DNA of 35,323 bases, taken from positions 1-35,323 of the forward strand of contig JBAZCO010000006.1 in NCBI GenBank assembly GCA_041654915.1. The letters run 5' to 3'. Positions 1-8,158 of the stretch are shown one piece after another. The number at the start of each line of letters is the position of its first letter. The stretch's first letter is position 1. Source of the DNA: JBAZCO01 sp041654915. Lineage in GTDB: Bacteria > Bacillota > Clostridia > Christensenellales > DTU072. Under the pieces are notes generated by a model. That model was not told the DNA's origin. It was given only the letters and a program-made list of their open reading frames with translations, and did not search any database. A program made the position numbers and the translations under genes.

Positions 1-306
1 GATATGGGAGAGAACATCATCAAGTGCGGCAAAATAGTCGCCGCCACCTCTAATCTCACTCACCGCCTTTAGCAGTTTGGCAATAAGCGCCGCCCGCTCG
101 GCGGCATCCTTGCCGTTTTCATCTTTGTCGTTATTGTCCTTGTCGTTGTTGTCGCCGTTTTGATTGTTATTTCCGCCGTTTTGATTGTTCCCATTATTCC
201 CATTGTTTGGGTTGGGTTTAGGGGTTGGCAATATGCAAGCGACAAGCGACATAACCAATAAGACAACGGTAAGTAGCAGTAAAATGTTTTTAAAATGTTT
301 TTTCAT
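1..306 (-). CDS. Putative lipoprotein, 3' part cut by the window edge
   Basis: The frame opens at an ATG (306-304) preceded by a GAGGT ribosome site (complement of 311-316) and stays open for 102 codons to base 1, so the C-terminus lies outside the window. The first 25 residues form a lipoprotein signal: a Lys-rich start, a Leu/Val-rich core and a lipobox ending Leu-Val-Ala-Cys. A low-complexity linker rich in Asn, Gly, Asp and Gln follows (about residues 28-60), typical of a flexible spacer holding an extracytoplasmic domain off the membrane. Only the beginning of a folded part is visible, so no function can be given. It lies 36 bp downstream of the DUF5054 gene on the same strand and could be co-transcribed with it. 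I am fairly sure it is a real gene because start, ribosome site and lipobox agree. Confidence 0.75.
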   Translation of the reverse strand, partial: MKKHFKNILLLLTVVLLVMSLVACILPTPKPNPNNGNNGNNQNGGNNNQNGDNNDKDNNDKDENGKDAAERAALIAKLLKAVSEIRGGGDYFAALDDVLSHI

Positions 307-342
307 ATTCTACCTCGCTATATTTAAATTATAGCACAAGGA

Positions 343-2397
343 TTATATAAGTTCAATATCTGTTGTGAAACACGCATTATCGGAGTACCAAAGCGGGAAA
401 TTAGTACCCCAAACATTGTTATATAGGACAAACGATATCCCGTCTTGGGCTACATTTTCGTATGCATTGTCAAAGCGGAGTATCTTGCCTTTGCCAAGCG
501 AAACTAGGGGGCTGTGCCTGTTTATTATCTCCACCCTTGTCCCCTCTGCTGCAAATCCAACACTTTCTACCGCCGCTAAATGACGGTTGCCGTTTTCCAC
601 TACATTAAAAGGATTTATCTCTGAGCCAAGTTTTTTATATTTTATATCGGAATTGGCGGGATACATTCTTAAAAACAGCGCCTCGGTAAGGCGGTTTGCA
701 TCCTTATCAAACCACCGCAAGTTAAAGCGCACTCTGCCGTTTTCTATGCGGTAAGTGATATATACTTTGGCTGGCGCTCCAAGCTCCTCAACAATTTTTC
801 TATCAATTTCCAAAAGCATTGTTATCACGATATCTTTTTCCGAAATAGTTGCCGCACCTTGGACTGCCCTATACTTAAATCTGCCCGCAGGGAACTTGCC
901 ATCCGTGTAGTGCAACAGCGGACGGGCAAAGTCGGGAACTGACCAAAAATAGGTCTTTTCTATATCCCTAGTGTAGTTGGTGAGCCAAAAGTCATAGTCG
1001 TCAGCGGTAAAAGAATGGTAGTCTAGACTAGAGCCGTCCACGGGAGGAGTAAGTATTGCCTTGCCCTTATAGGATAGCGACAAAGCGCCATACTCGTTTA
1101 TGCTTGCCGTGGTATCTTTTATTTGATATTTATGATTGTATGCTATATTTTCACCCGTAATTTGGGGATGCGACTCGGGCATTAGGCGTGACAAATGCTT
1201 TAGCGCCTCCTCTTTGTGTTTGGGCGACAACAAAGCAACCGCCTTGTTGATATACATACGCTGCTCCCGCCAACTCTTTTCCACCATTTTGTAAGAGCCT
1301 TTTTTATATATCCCTTTAATGCGGTTTTTTAGCGTTAAGAAGTTGTGAGGATATCCCTTAAATATCTGCAAAGGATTGATGCGCACCCTGTCTTTTAGGC
1401 GTGCCTTGTTAAAATCTTGTTTAAGATAATGGGTGTAGTCGCCAAGATAAGTCTTTATATCCACCCCGCAAGTATGCTCTGCAAGGCATAGAATGTTGTC
1501 GGCAAGCGTTATGTATTCGTCACTGTTTTTGAGGAGCGAACCCTCTTTTATCCATTTGTTTTTTAGCAAAATCAACTCCCGCAAAGCGCCCGCCTTGTAG
1601 GGGTCGCTAGCCGCCCCGTGTATCCAACTGTCGCCTATTTCCTCCGTCAATACAGGCAGTTTCTCCCTGATTGCCCAAAGTTTTTCGGCAATTTCATCCA
1701 GCCCCGATGCCTCTATTTGATAATCGGGATACTGCTGTTCCAGCCGCTGATAGTTTTCCAAAGCCTTATCGTAACTAACAGGACCTAAGTTGTCGCTTGT
1801 ATGCGCAAAGTACAAAATATCATCTATATACTCGTTGGTGTAGGTTTCGCCGTAAGTGCCTTGGTATATAACCACCACTTCACCACCGCCCCACTTCCAC
1901 AAAAAAGTCTTTGGCACTTTGGGAACAGCGGATGAATCGTTTACACCTATATGTAATAGCTTGATGCCACTCCTATGCAGTATTGGCACAAGCGCTTTGG
2001 TATGCCCGGGGACATCTGTCATTTTTGCCGCAACTGTATTTTTGCCAAATCGTGCATCTAAGTCTTTTATGATACCCAAACCATAATTTAATGTATCCTC
2101 ATCTAGCAGTTCTGTATGGGTGGTAAAGGGAAAGGCGTGGGAAACAATATCCCCCTTTTGTACAGCTTTTTCTAAGGCGGCAACTTCCTCGGGCGTGCCA
2201 TCTTTTAGCGCCTCTTTGAGTATCCAAGAGCCGATTGTCCACGCAAAGCGTTTTTTGCCGTCTGTGTTTAGAGCGGCGGCAACCTCAATGGCTTTGGGTA
2301 TAAACTCGGATATATACCTTGTTCTTATCTTTTCGGCAAGGTCGGTAAAACCCAAATCTAGGTGCGTTTTTGATACGATATAAACTTTTTTTGCCAT
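343..2397 (-). CDS. DUF5054 family protein, GH38-like glycosidase fold
   Basis: A 684-residue cytoplasmic-looking protein with no signal peptide. The N-terminal half resembles the catalytic domain of glycoside hydrolase family 38: a His-x-Asp motif in THLDLGFTD (H12, D14) and a DVPGHT motif (D128, H132) where alpha-mannosidases carry the metal-binding and nucleophile region. HTELLDED (from residue 94) and the Gly/Trp-rich KWGGGEVVVIYQG stretch also fit the DUF5054 proteins I recall. The C-terminal half is beta-rich, as in GH38-type enzymes. The start is ATG 2397 with AGGAG at the complement of 2404-2408. The gene follows RNase R after 50 bp on the same strand. Substrate and activity are unknown; membership in a GH38-like superfamily is the safe statement, and alpha-mannosidase activity would be a guess. 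Confidence 0.8.
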   Translation of the reverse strand: MAKKVYIVSKTHLDLGFTDLAEKIRTRYISEFIPKAIEVAAALNTDGKKRFAWTIGSWILKEALKDGTPEEVAALEKAVQKGDIVSHAFPFTTHTELLDEDTLNYGLGIIKDLDARFGKNTVAAKMTDVPGHTKALVPILHRSGIKLLHIGVNDSSAVPKVPKTFLWKWGGGEVVVIYQGTYGETYTNEYIDDILYFAHTSDNLGPVSYDKALENYQRLEQQYPDYQIEASGLDEIAEKLWAIREKLPVLTEEIGDSWIHGAASDPYKAGALRELILLKNKWIKEGSLLKNSDEYITLADNILCLAEHTCGVDIKTYLGDYTHYLKQDFNKARLKDRVRINPLQIFKGYPHNFLTLKNRIKGIYKKGSYKMVEKSWREQRMYINKAVALLSPKHKEEALKHLSRLMPESHPQITGENIAYNHKYQIKDTTASINEYGALSLSYKGKAILTPPVDGSSLDYHSFTADDYDFWLTNYTRDIEKTYFWSVPDFARPLLHYTDGKFPAGRFKYRAVQGAATISEKDIVITMLLEIDRKIVEELGAPAKVYITYRIENGRVRFNLRWFDKDANRLTEALFLRMYPANSDIKYKKLGSEINPFNVVENGNRHLAAVESVGFAAEGTRVEIINRHSPLVSLGKGKILRFDNAYENVAQDGISFVLYNNVWGTNFPLWYSDNACFTTDIELI

Positions 2398-2447
2398 AGG
2401 TTACTCCTTTTAGACATCGCTGTGAGATGCCCGTTTTTGTTAAATAA

Positions 2448-4685
2448 CTATCTTTTGGTTGGCTTGTATGCTTTTCTTGTTTTGGTATGAGCCGATGATT
2501 TTCGTTTGCCCTGCTGTCCTTTTCTTTCGGCGGGCTTTCTTGTATTGGTGCTAACCGCTTTTTTTACAGCAGATGCCGTTCTGTTTTTACTTTTTTCATC
2601 CTTTCTTAAATAGGCGTTTGCATCTCCGTCAAAACTCATATCAATTTTTCGTGCCTCGGGGGATGCTGATTTTATTATAACATCAATCTTAGTGCCTATC
2701 GCAAACAAATATTTAATACCCGACAGCCTAAGTTTAGAATCAATATCGTATCTATCATCGGGCAGGTCGTCTACGGAAATAAACCCCTCTACGGTGTTAT
2801 CTAGCATAACAAAAATGCCCGCCCCAATTATACCGCTTATTGTGCCCGTATAACGCTCTCCGATTTTGTCGGACATATAGACTGCCTTATAATAGTCGTC
2901 AATATCCCGCTCGGCACGCTCGGCGGCAAGCTCCCGCTCGGAGGACTGCGCCGCCGCCGAATAACAGGACTTAAAAAACTTGGTGCGAAACTCTACCCCG
3001 TCCTTTTTTTCAATAACCGCCTTTAAAGCACGGTGTACCATAAGGTCGGGATAGCGGCGAATCGGGGAGGTAAAATGACAGTAATATTCAGAATTAAGCC
3101 CAAAATGCCCTGCATTATCTGTGGAATAGTGCGCTTTTTGCATAGCCCTAAGCAAAGTTTTATTGATAACCGTTTCCGCTGGCTCGCCTTTTACGGACAA
3201 AAGGAAATCGCTAAATATTTTGGGTGACGCCCCTTGGGGCAAGTTTATCTTATAGCCCAAAGCATTGATAAAGTCGGTAAAGCCCTTTAGTTTTAGTTCG
3301 GTGGGCGCACCGTGTATCCTATAAACAGATGGGCATTTTTTATCATATAAAAACCGTGCAACTGCCTCGTTTGCCGCTACCATAAACTGCTCTATCAAAG
3401 AGTTTGACAAGCCGTGGGCGTACGCTCTTATGTCTATAACCCCACCCTTATCGTCTAGCAAAATTATACTTTCCTTAGTTTCAAAGTTGATTGCGCCGCT
3501 CTCTGTGCGCTTAGCGGCAAGAATCTTGGCAAGCTCGGCGGCATTTTCTATCATATCTGCAATACTATTGTAATGCGCCTTTAGCTCGGTATCCCCCTCT
3601 AGTATTGCCGTTACTGCGGTGTAGGTCATACGGTAGTCGGAGCGGATTACCGACTTGTAAAAGTTTGTGCGGGTAACTGCGCCCATAGCATCAAAGTCAA
3701 GTTCTGCCGTGAGCGTGAGTTTTTCCTCGCCCGGCAAGAGTGAGCATACACCGTTGGAAATCTCCTCGGGCAGCATTGGGTAAACAGAGGACGGGAAATA
3801 CACGCTTGTTCCCCTAATGTATGCCTCTTTGTCTATAACAGAACCGCTCTTTACATAGTGCGATACATCCGCTATATGCACATAAAGCTTATAGCCGCCC
3901 TTTGTTTTTATTATGCTTATTGCATCGTCAAAGTCCTTTGCGTCCTCGCCGTCTATCGTGATTGTTGTAAGCTCTCTCAAGTCCTCCCGCCCTTCAAAGT
4001 CGGGGGTATAGCGCATCCTCTTTGCTGCATTTACCACATTTTCAGGGAATTTATCTTGAAAATCATAGCTGCGCAAGATTGCAAGCACCTCGGTAGCCCG
4101 CTCCCCCGCTCTCCCTAGCACTTCGGTAACCACTCCAGACGGTCTGCTCCCGTCACCTGCCTCTACATCAACTACAACTTTTGTTCCCGTTTTTGCGTCG
4201 CCCTCGTCACCTTTAGCTACATATATGTCTTTAAAATAGTCCGTGTTATCCGGCTTTATATACCCAAAGCGCTCAAGGCTAAAATATGTGCCTATCAAGC
4301 GCACTATGCCCCGCTTGATAATTGATACAACTTCCCCCTCGCTTTCTCCCGTAAGGCGGGCAAATACCGTATCCCCGTGCAGTGCGCCGTTTAATGCACG
4401 GTTGGGAATAAAGATATCCTCGCCGCCGTCCGTGCGGAGCAGAAAGGCAAAGCCTCGCCTATTGCCTTTTAAGTTTCCCTCTATGAGCTTTGCTTTGCGC
4501 ACGGTAAGATTGTTCTTTTTATCGATAAAAACTCGCCCTTCTTTTTCAAGCTCTCTTAAAATTTGCGCAAGAATGCGCCTGTCGCTCTGCCCTTGCAAGT
4601 TTAGTCTTTTTTCCACCGTTCTAAGGTTGATACTGCCCTTGCCCATTGCGGCTAATTGATTGTATATTTTTTCTTTTATCGTCAT
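2448..4685 (-). CDS. rnr: Ribonuclease R (3'-5' exoribonuclease)
   Basis: Degrades structured RNA processively from the 3' end. The frame is open back to 4775, but I choose the ATG at 4685 (745 residues). The protein then begins with the RNase R winged-helix segment TIKEKIYNQL, and the longer reading would overlap the upstream methyltransferase. Order seen: N-terminal helical domain (about 1-60), cold-shock OB domains (about 65-225, with NRRGFAFL), the RNB catalytic domain with DGEDAKDFDDAI (about 245-256), whose aspartates coordinate the catalytic Mg2+, an S1 domain (about 606-690), and a Lys/Arg-rich tail of about 50 residues typical of RNase R. The methyltransferase stop is 29 nt upstream, so the two are probably co-transcribed. 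The ribosome site before 4685 is only a weak GAGAGA. The start is less certain than the function. Confidence 0.95.
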   Translation of the reverse strand: MTIKEKIYNQLAAMGKGSINLRTVEKRLNLQGQSDRRILAQILRELEKEGRVFIDKKNNLTVRKAKLIEGNLKGNRRGFAFLLRTDGGEDIFIPNRALNGALHGDTVFARLTGESEGEVVSIIKRGIVRLIGTYFSLERFGYIKPDNTDYFKDIYVAKGDEGDAKTGTKVVVDVEAGDGSRPSGVVTEVLGRAGERATEVLAILRSYDFQDKFPENVVNAAKRMRYTPDFEGREDLRELTTITIDGEDAKDFDDAISIIKTKGGYKLYVHIADVSHYVKSGSVIDKEAYIRGTSVYFPSSVYPMLPEEISNGVCSLLPGEEKLTLTAELDFDAMGAVTRTNFYKSVIRSDYRMTYTAVTAILEGDTELKAHYNSIADMIENAAELAKILAAKRTESGAINFETKESIILLDDKGGVIDIRAYAHGLSNSLIEQFMVAANEAVARFLYDKKCPSVYRIHGAPTELKLKGFTDFINALGYKINLPQGASPKIFSDFLLSVKGEPAETVINKTLLRAMQKAHYSTDNAGHFGLNSEYYCHFTSPIRRYPDLMVHRALKAVIEKKDGVEFRTKFFKSCYSAAAQSSERELAAERAERDIDDYYKAVYMSDKIGERYTGTISGIIGAGIFVMLDNTVEGFISVDDLPDDRYDIDSKLRLSGIKYLFAIGTKIDVIIKSASPEARKIDMSFDGDANAYLRKDEKSKNRTASAVKKAVSTNTRKPAERKGQQGKRKSSAHTKTRKAYKPTKR

Positions 4686-4714
4686 TTTCTCTCTCTTTAA
4701 TATTATTTGCTTTG

Positions 4715-5848
4715 TTATTGGTTGTCCTCTCTCTGTCTTGGAGGTCTTGCACCTATATATTGGTATAGTCGGCACTCTATATTCGCATTGTACATTCGCC
4801 GTGTTTTGTCCGCCCTCACGCCAAAGCTCTTTTCAAACAGCGGATAGCCGCTTATCGCATAAAGACTCCACTTATCTAGCGACATATACCACGCACCAAA
4901 AGCTTTATATAGCTCTTTGAGTTCTGCTTCCTCCATAAGCCGCTCGCCGTAAGGTGGATTGGTGATTACCACACCATACTTGTATCTTGAGGACACGCCT
5001 TGCATATTTGTTGTTTCAAAGTGTATATCCCGCTCCAACCCTGCATTTTTTGCGTGGCGCACGGCAAGCCCTATTGCTCTCTTGTTAATATCATACCCCG
5101 CAATTCGCACAGGTTTATCCCGCTCTATTCTCTCTTTGGCAAGATTGCGCTCGCTGGCAAGATGTGACTTATCTATAAAATCATATCCCTCAAACAAGAA
5201 TGAGCGGTTAATGCCGGGCGCAATATTTTTTGCCGCCATTGCCGCCTCTATGGGGATAGTGCCAGAGCCTGCAAAAGGGTCTATGAGCGCACGCTCGGGA
5301 GTCCATACCGACAACTTGATTATTGCGGCGGCAAGCGTTTCCTTAATAGGGGCTTCATACACCAAATCCCTATATCCCCGCTTGTGTAGCCCGTCGCCCG
5401 ATGTGTCCAAAGCAATAGTCACCTCATCGGAATATATGCTAATCTCAATTTTATGAGGAGCGCCGTCCTCGGGGAGATGCGTATACTTTTTTTTAAGCCG
5501 CTCTACAATTGCTTTTTTTGCTATACTTTGTATTGACGAAAGGGCAAAAAGCTTGCTTTTCACGCTCTTTGCATTGACAATTATTGCCCCTCGGCGGCTA
5601 ACTATATCCTCCCAAGGATAATTTATTGTATTGTCAAAAAGCTCGTCGAAGGTTACCGCTGTAAATATCTTGAGGCGGATATATACCCTGTCGGCTGTGC
5701 GCAACAAGAGGTTGCACTTTGCCACTTCCAACCCGCTGCCCTCAAAGACAAATCTACCATTAATACAAGGCGCATCTATGCCCATTTCTCTTAGCTCTAT
5801 CTTTGTCGCTGTTTCTGCGCCAGAGCCTACCGCTACCATTATATCCAT
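4715..5848 (-). CDS. THUMP-domain class I RNA methyltransferase (YpsC/RlmL type)
   Basis: A 377-residue S-adenosylmethionine-dependent methyltransferase of the UPF0020 family. Homologues such as B. subtilis YpsC and the N-terminal half of E. coli RlmL methylate guanine N2 in 23S rRNA; older annotations call them N6-adenine DNA methylases. Seen here: a THUMP-like RNA-binding region (about 45-155), the SAM motif DPFAGSGT (190-197) and the catalytic motif NPPYG (297-301). The start at ATG 5848 gives the expected family N-terminus. No Shine-Dalgarno sequence precedes it, and a promoter-like pair ends 7 nt upstream, so the mRNA may be leaderless. RNase R follows on the same strand, which makes an RNA-metabolism gene pair. 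Confidence 0.88.
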   Translation of the reverse strand: MDIMVAVGSGAETATKIELREMGIDAPCINGRFVFEGSGLEVAKCNLLLRTADRVYIRLKIFTAVTFDELFDNTINYPWEDIVSRRGAIIVNAKSVKSKLFALSSIQSIAKKAIVERLKKKYTHLPEDGAPHKIEISIYSDEVTIALDTSGDGLHKRGYRDLVYEAPIKETLAAAIIKLSVWTPERALIDPFAGSGTIPIEAAMAAKNIAPGINRSFLFEGYDFIDKSHLASERNLAKERIERDKPVRIAGYDINKRAIGLAVRHAKNAGLERDIHFETTNMQGVSSRYKYGVVITNPPYGERLMEEAELKELYKAFGAWYMSLDKWSLYAISGYPLFEKSFGVRADKTRRMYNANIECRLYQYIGARPPRQREDNQ

Positions 5849-5854
5849 ATAAAT

Positions 5855-5883
5855 ATCATATAGTATTTGAGCGATTAATACAA
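5855..5883 (-). promoter_or_regulatory. Candidate promoter of the methyltransferase-rnr unit
   Basis: On the minus strand TTGTAT (5883-5878) and TATGAT (5860-5855) are separated by 17 nt. A transcript starting 7 nt after the -10 box would begin at about 5848, which is the A of the ATG. This explains the missing ribosome site if the mRNA is leaderless. Motif match only. Confidence 0.5.
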
Positions 5884-5941
5884 GTAAATTATCCTTTGCC
5901 TGCCCCTCTTGGGGGATATTTTTTTATCTAGCTTTCCCCAA

Positions 5942-5991
5942 AAAACCTTTAACAAACAAAACCCGCCCCAAAAAATATAGTTGAGGCGGGC
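5942..5991 (-). terminator. Rho-independent terminator of the xpt-nup operon
   Basis: Read on the minus strand just past the last permease gene, the arms at 5990-5985 and 5967-5962 pair as GGCGGG/CCCGCC around a short AT loop. They are followed by a T-rich run (complement of 5961-5942). Confidence 0.8.
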
Positions 5992-6021
5992 GTTATACTA
6001 ATGAAAAATTACAGCCGTTAG

Positions 6022-7017
6022 CTATCTATCCTCTCTGTAATAGTTTAGCCCGATAGCGGAGGGCTGCACCCCTTCTTTATTCTTGCGAATTGATGATATA
6101 ACAAGTACCACCGCAGTGACTACAAAGGGTAGCGCTTGGTAGAACTCGGGTGGGAGCATTGCCATCCAACCAAATACGGAGGGGAATGTCCTAACCAATA
6201 TGACAAAGTTAGACCTAAGCGCAAGAAAGAAACCAAACAAAAGAGAGCCAAAAATGGCTTTTGCGGGACTCCAACTTGCAAAGATGACGAGCGCAATAGA
6301 AATCCAACCATAGCCGCCAATCCAATTATCACTCCAACTGCCGTTGTTGATAACCATAGCCATATACAGTCCGCCAAGCCCGCTGATGCCAGCGCCCGTG
6401 ATAATGCTCATATACTTCACTCTTGTTATGCTCACGCCAACGCTGTCGGCGGCGGCAGGGTTTTCACCTATCGCACGCATCCTAAGCCCTGCCTTAGTGT
6501 ACTTTAAATAAACCCACGCCAATATTGCAATGAATATGCTAAGGTACACAAGCGGATTATATGAAAATAAAAGCTGCCCCACAAAAGGGATATCACGCAA
6601 AAAGGGTATGCCTGTATCTAGTATTAGAGCCGACTGCAAAGAGCTGCTCATTGCAGGGAATGTACCTTTGGTTTTCATAGACTGCCCTATAAAGCGGCAT
6701 AGCCCTGTGCCAAATATCGTGAGGGCAAGCCCCGTAACATTTTGGTTTGCTTGCAGGGTGATTGTAAGGAAGGCAAATAATAGTCCGCATAAAGCCGCAC
6801 CAATAAATGCACAAATTATCCCTAGCAATAGGCTGCCGGCAGTTGCCGCAGCAAGATAGCCAAAGATAGCACCCACAGCCATTATGCCCTCTACACCTAG
6901 GTTCAAGCTACCCGACTTTTGGGTAGTGATTTCTCCCGTAGTGCCAAAGAGGAGGGGCGTGCCGTTCCTAACAGTTTCGGCAAAAACTCTAAGCAACGCA
7001 AGGACTTGGGCACTCAT
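6022..7017 (-). CDS. nupQ: BMP-type nucleoside ABC transporter, permease 2 (NupQ-like)
   Basis: A 331-residue integral membrane protein with about eight to ten hydrophobic helices, of the branched-chain amino acid/ribose permease superfamily (BPD_transp_2). The GLGGLYMAMVINNG stretch and the early TTGEITTQKSGSLNLGVEGIM segment are characteristic of the second permease of BMP-lipoprotein nucleoside importers (NupQ/YufQ in B. subtilis, which imports guanosine). The start overlaps the stop of the upstream permease by 4 nt (ATGA), and AAAGGAGG lies 7 nt before the ATG, so the two permeases are translationally coupled and form the membrane pore together. It is the last gene of the operon; a terminator follows. 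Confidence 0.9.
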   Translation of the reverse strand: MSAQVLALLRVFAETVRNGTPLLFGTTGEITTQKSGSLNLGVEGIMAVGAIFGYLAAATAGSLLLGIICAFIGAALCGLLFAFLTITLQANQNVTGLALTIFGTGLCRFIGQSMKTKGTFPAMSSSLQSALILDTGIPFLRDIPFVGQLLFSYNPLVYLSIFIAILAWVYLKYTKAGLRMRAIGENPAAADSVGVSITRVKYMSIITGAGISGLGGLYMAMVINNGSWSDNWIGGYGWISIALVIFASWSPAKAIFGSLLFGFFLALRSNFVILVRTFPSVFGWMAMLPPEFYQALPFVVTAVVLVISSIRKNKEGVQPSAIGLNYYREDR

Positions 7018-8156
7018 AAACTTTCCTCCTTTGCAACGCTCTTTTGTCTTTTTCTAAATACAAGTTTGTAGCGCAAAAAGAAATCAAACGCAAGCACGGA
7101 AAACAAAATTATCCCCTGCAAGATAGCGGCAACCGCCTCGGATATACCGTACGCTGTTCTTGCCACTCCGCATCCTTTTTCTAACACGCTAAGCAAAAAG
7201 GAAGTTATTAGTATACCAAAGGGATTAAGCTTTGCAAGCCACGCAACTATGATGCCGTCCCAACCCATACCGCCGGTGATACCCGGTGTCATCGTATGGC
7301 TAGAGGATATTCCCATTAGCTGCAGAGCGCCTGCAAGCCCTATTATTGACGCAGATATAAACATAGTGCGCACAATAATTCTCTTTACTTTCATACCCGC
7401 ATAGTTAGCGGTGGCGGGACTGTCGCCCACAACGGCAATCTCGTAGCCCTGTTTGGTAAACCTAAAGTATATAAATGTAAAAACCACCAACAACACGCAT
7501 ATGATTAGAGCGGTATCAAGTATGGGCAGCGGTCCGTTTTTAAACTCGGTAAGCCAAGCCGCACGAGGAATTTGCTCATAGGTGGGAATGCCTTGCGTGG
7601 GTTTTTTAAAAAACTCCACATAAACACAATATGATACTATATATAATGCGATATAGTTAAACATAAGGCTAAGCAGAGTTTCATTGGTGTTAAAGCGCAC
7701 TTTTAGAAGTGCTATAATAACGCCATACAGTCCGCCGCCAAGCGCACCCGAAAGTGCTACAATCACCACTGTGATAAACTGCGGCAGAGTGTCGCCAAGG
7801 GCAAGTGCCACGGCAGTTGCAATAAATGCGCCCATTAAAAACTGTCCCTCTGCGCCTATGTTCCAAAATTTCATTTTGAAAGCGTAAGCTATGCCTAGCG
7901 AAGTTATTGTTAACGGAACTACCATTGCAATCAAGTTTTTTATATGGATGATATTAGAAAAACTTCCCGTAAAAACTGTGGCATAAAAAAGAAAGGGGTT
8001 GTTTCCCGTTATCGCTATAAATACTCCGCCCAAAAACAGCGCAAATACTATTGCAGAAAAATAATAGATAGCATTTTTCCAAAGCGGCAAACCCTCACGC
8101 TTAACCACTCTTACAGGAGGCTCGTTTTTAAGGTTGGTAAAAAATCCTGTTTTCAA
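7014..8156 (-). CDS. nupP: BMP-type nucleoside ABC transporter, permease 1 (NupP-like)
   Basis: A 380-residue polytopic permease that pairs with the downstream one. Its first 35 residues are cytoplasmic and charged. Hydrophobic helices follow, including the conserved SLGIAYAFKMKFWNIGAEGQ segment found in first permeases of this family. The start is a TTG at 8156 with AAGGAGG upstream; that ribosome site lies inside the end of the ATPase gene, only 2 nt of gap separate the coding regions, and no suitable ATG is nearer. The substrate is probably a purine nucleoside because the operon begins with xanthine phosphoribosyltransferase, but the permease itself does not show this. Confidence 0.9.
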   Translation of the reverse strand: MKTGFFTNLKNEPPVRVVKREGLPLWKNAIYYFSAIVFALFLGGVFIAITGNNPFLFYATVFTGSFSNIIHIKNLIAMVVPLTITSLGIAYAFKMKFWNIGAEGQFLMGAFIATAVALALGDTLPQFITVVIVALSGALGGGLYGVIIALLKVRFNTNETLLSLMFNYIALYIVSYCVYVEFFKKPTQGIPTYEQIPRAAWLTEFKNGPLPILDTALIICVLLVVFTFIYFRFTKQGYEIAVVGDSPATANYAGMKVKRIIVRTMFISASIIGLAGALQLMGISSSHTMTPGITGGMGWDGIIVAWLAKLNPFGILITSFLLSVLEKGCGVARTAYGISEAVAAILQGIILFSVLAFDFFLRYKLVFRKRQKSVAKEESL

Positions 8157-8158
8157 TA

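Noticed and set aside
4243..4659. A 138-codon plus-strand frame inside the RNase R gene
   Set aside because: It runs antisense to the clearly coding RNase R gene and has no features of its own.
4686..4775. A 30-codon N-terminal extension of RNase R
   Set aside because: It overlaps the end of the methyltransferase gene, lacks family similarity and starts before the natural winged-helix N-terminus.
5911..5937. Short CCCC/GGGG hairpin followed by T7 on the plus strand
   Set aside because: It has a terminator shape, but no plus-strand gene ends there and the stem is only 4-5 bp.
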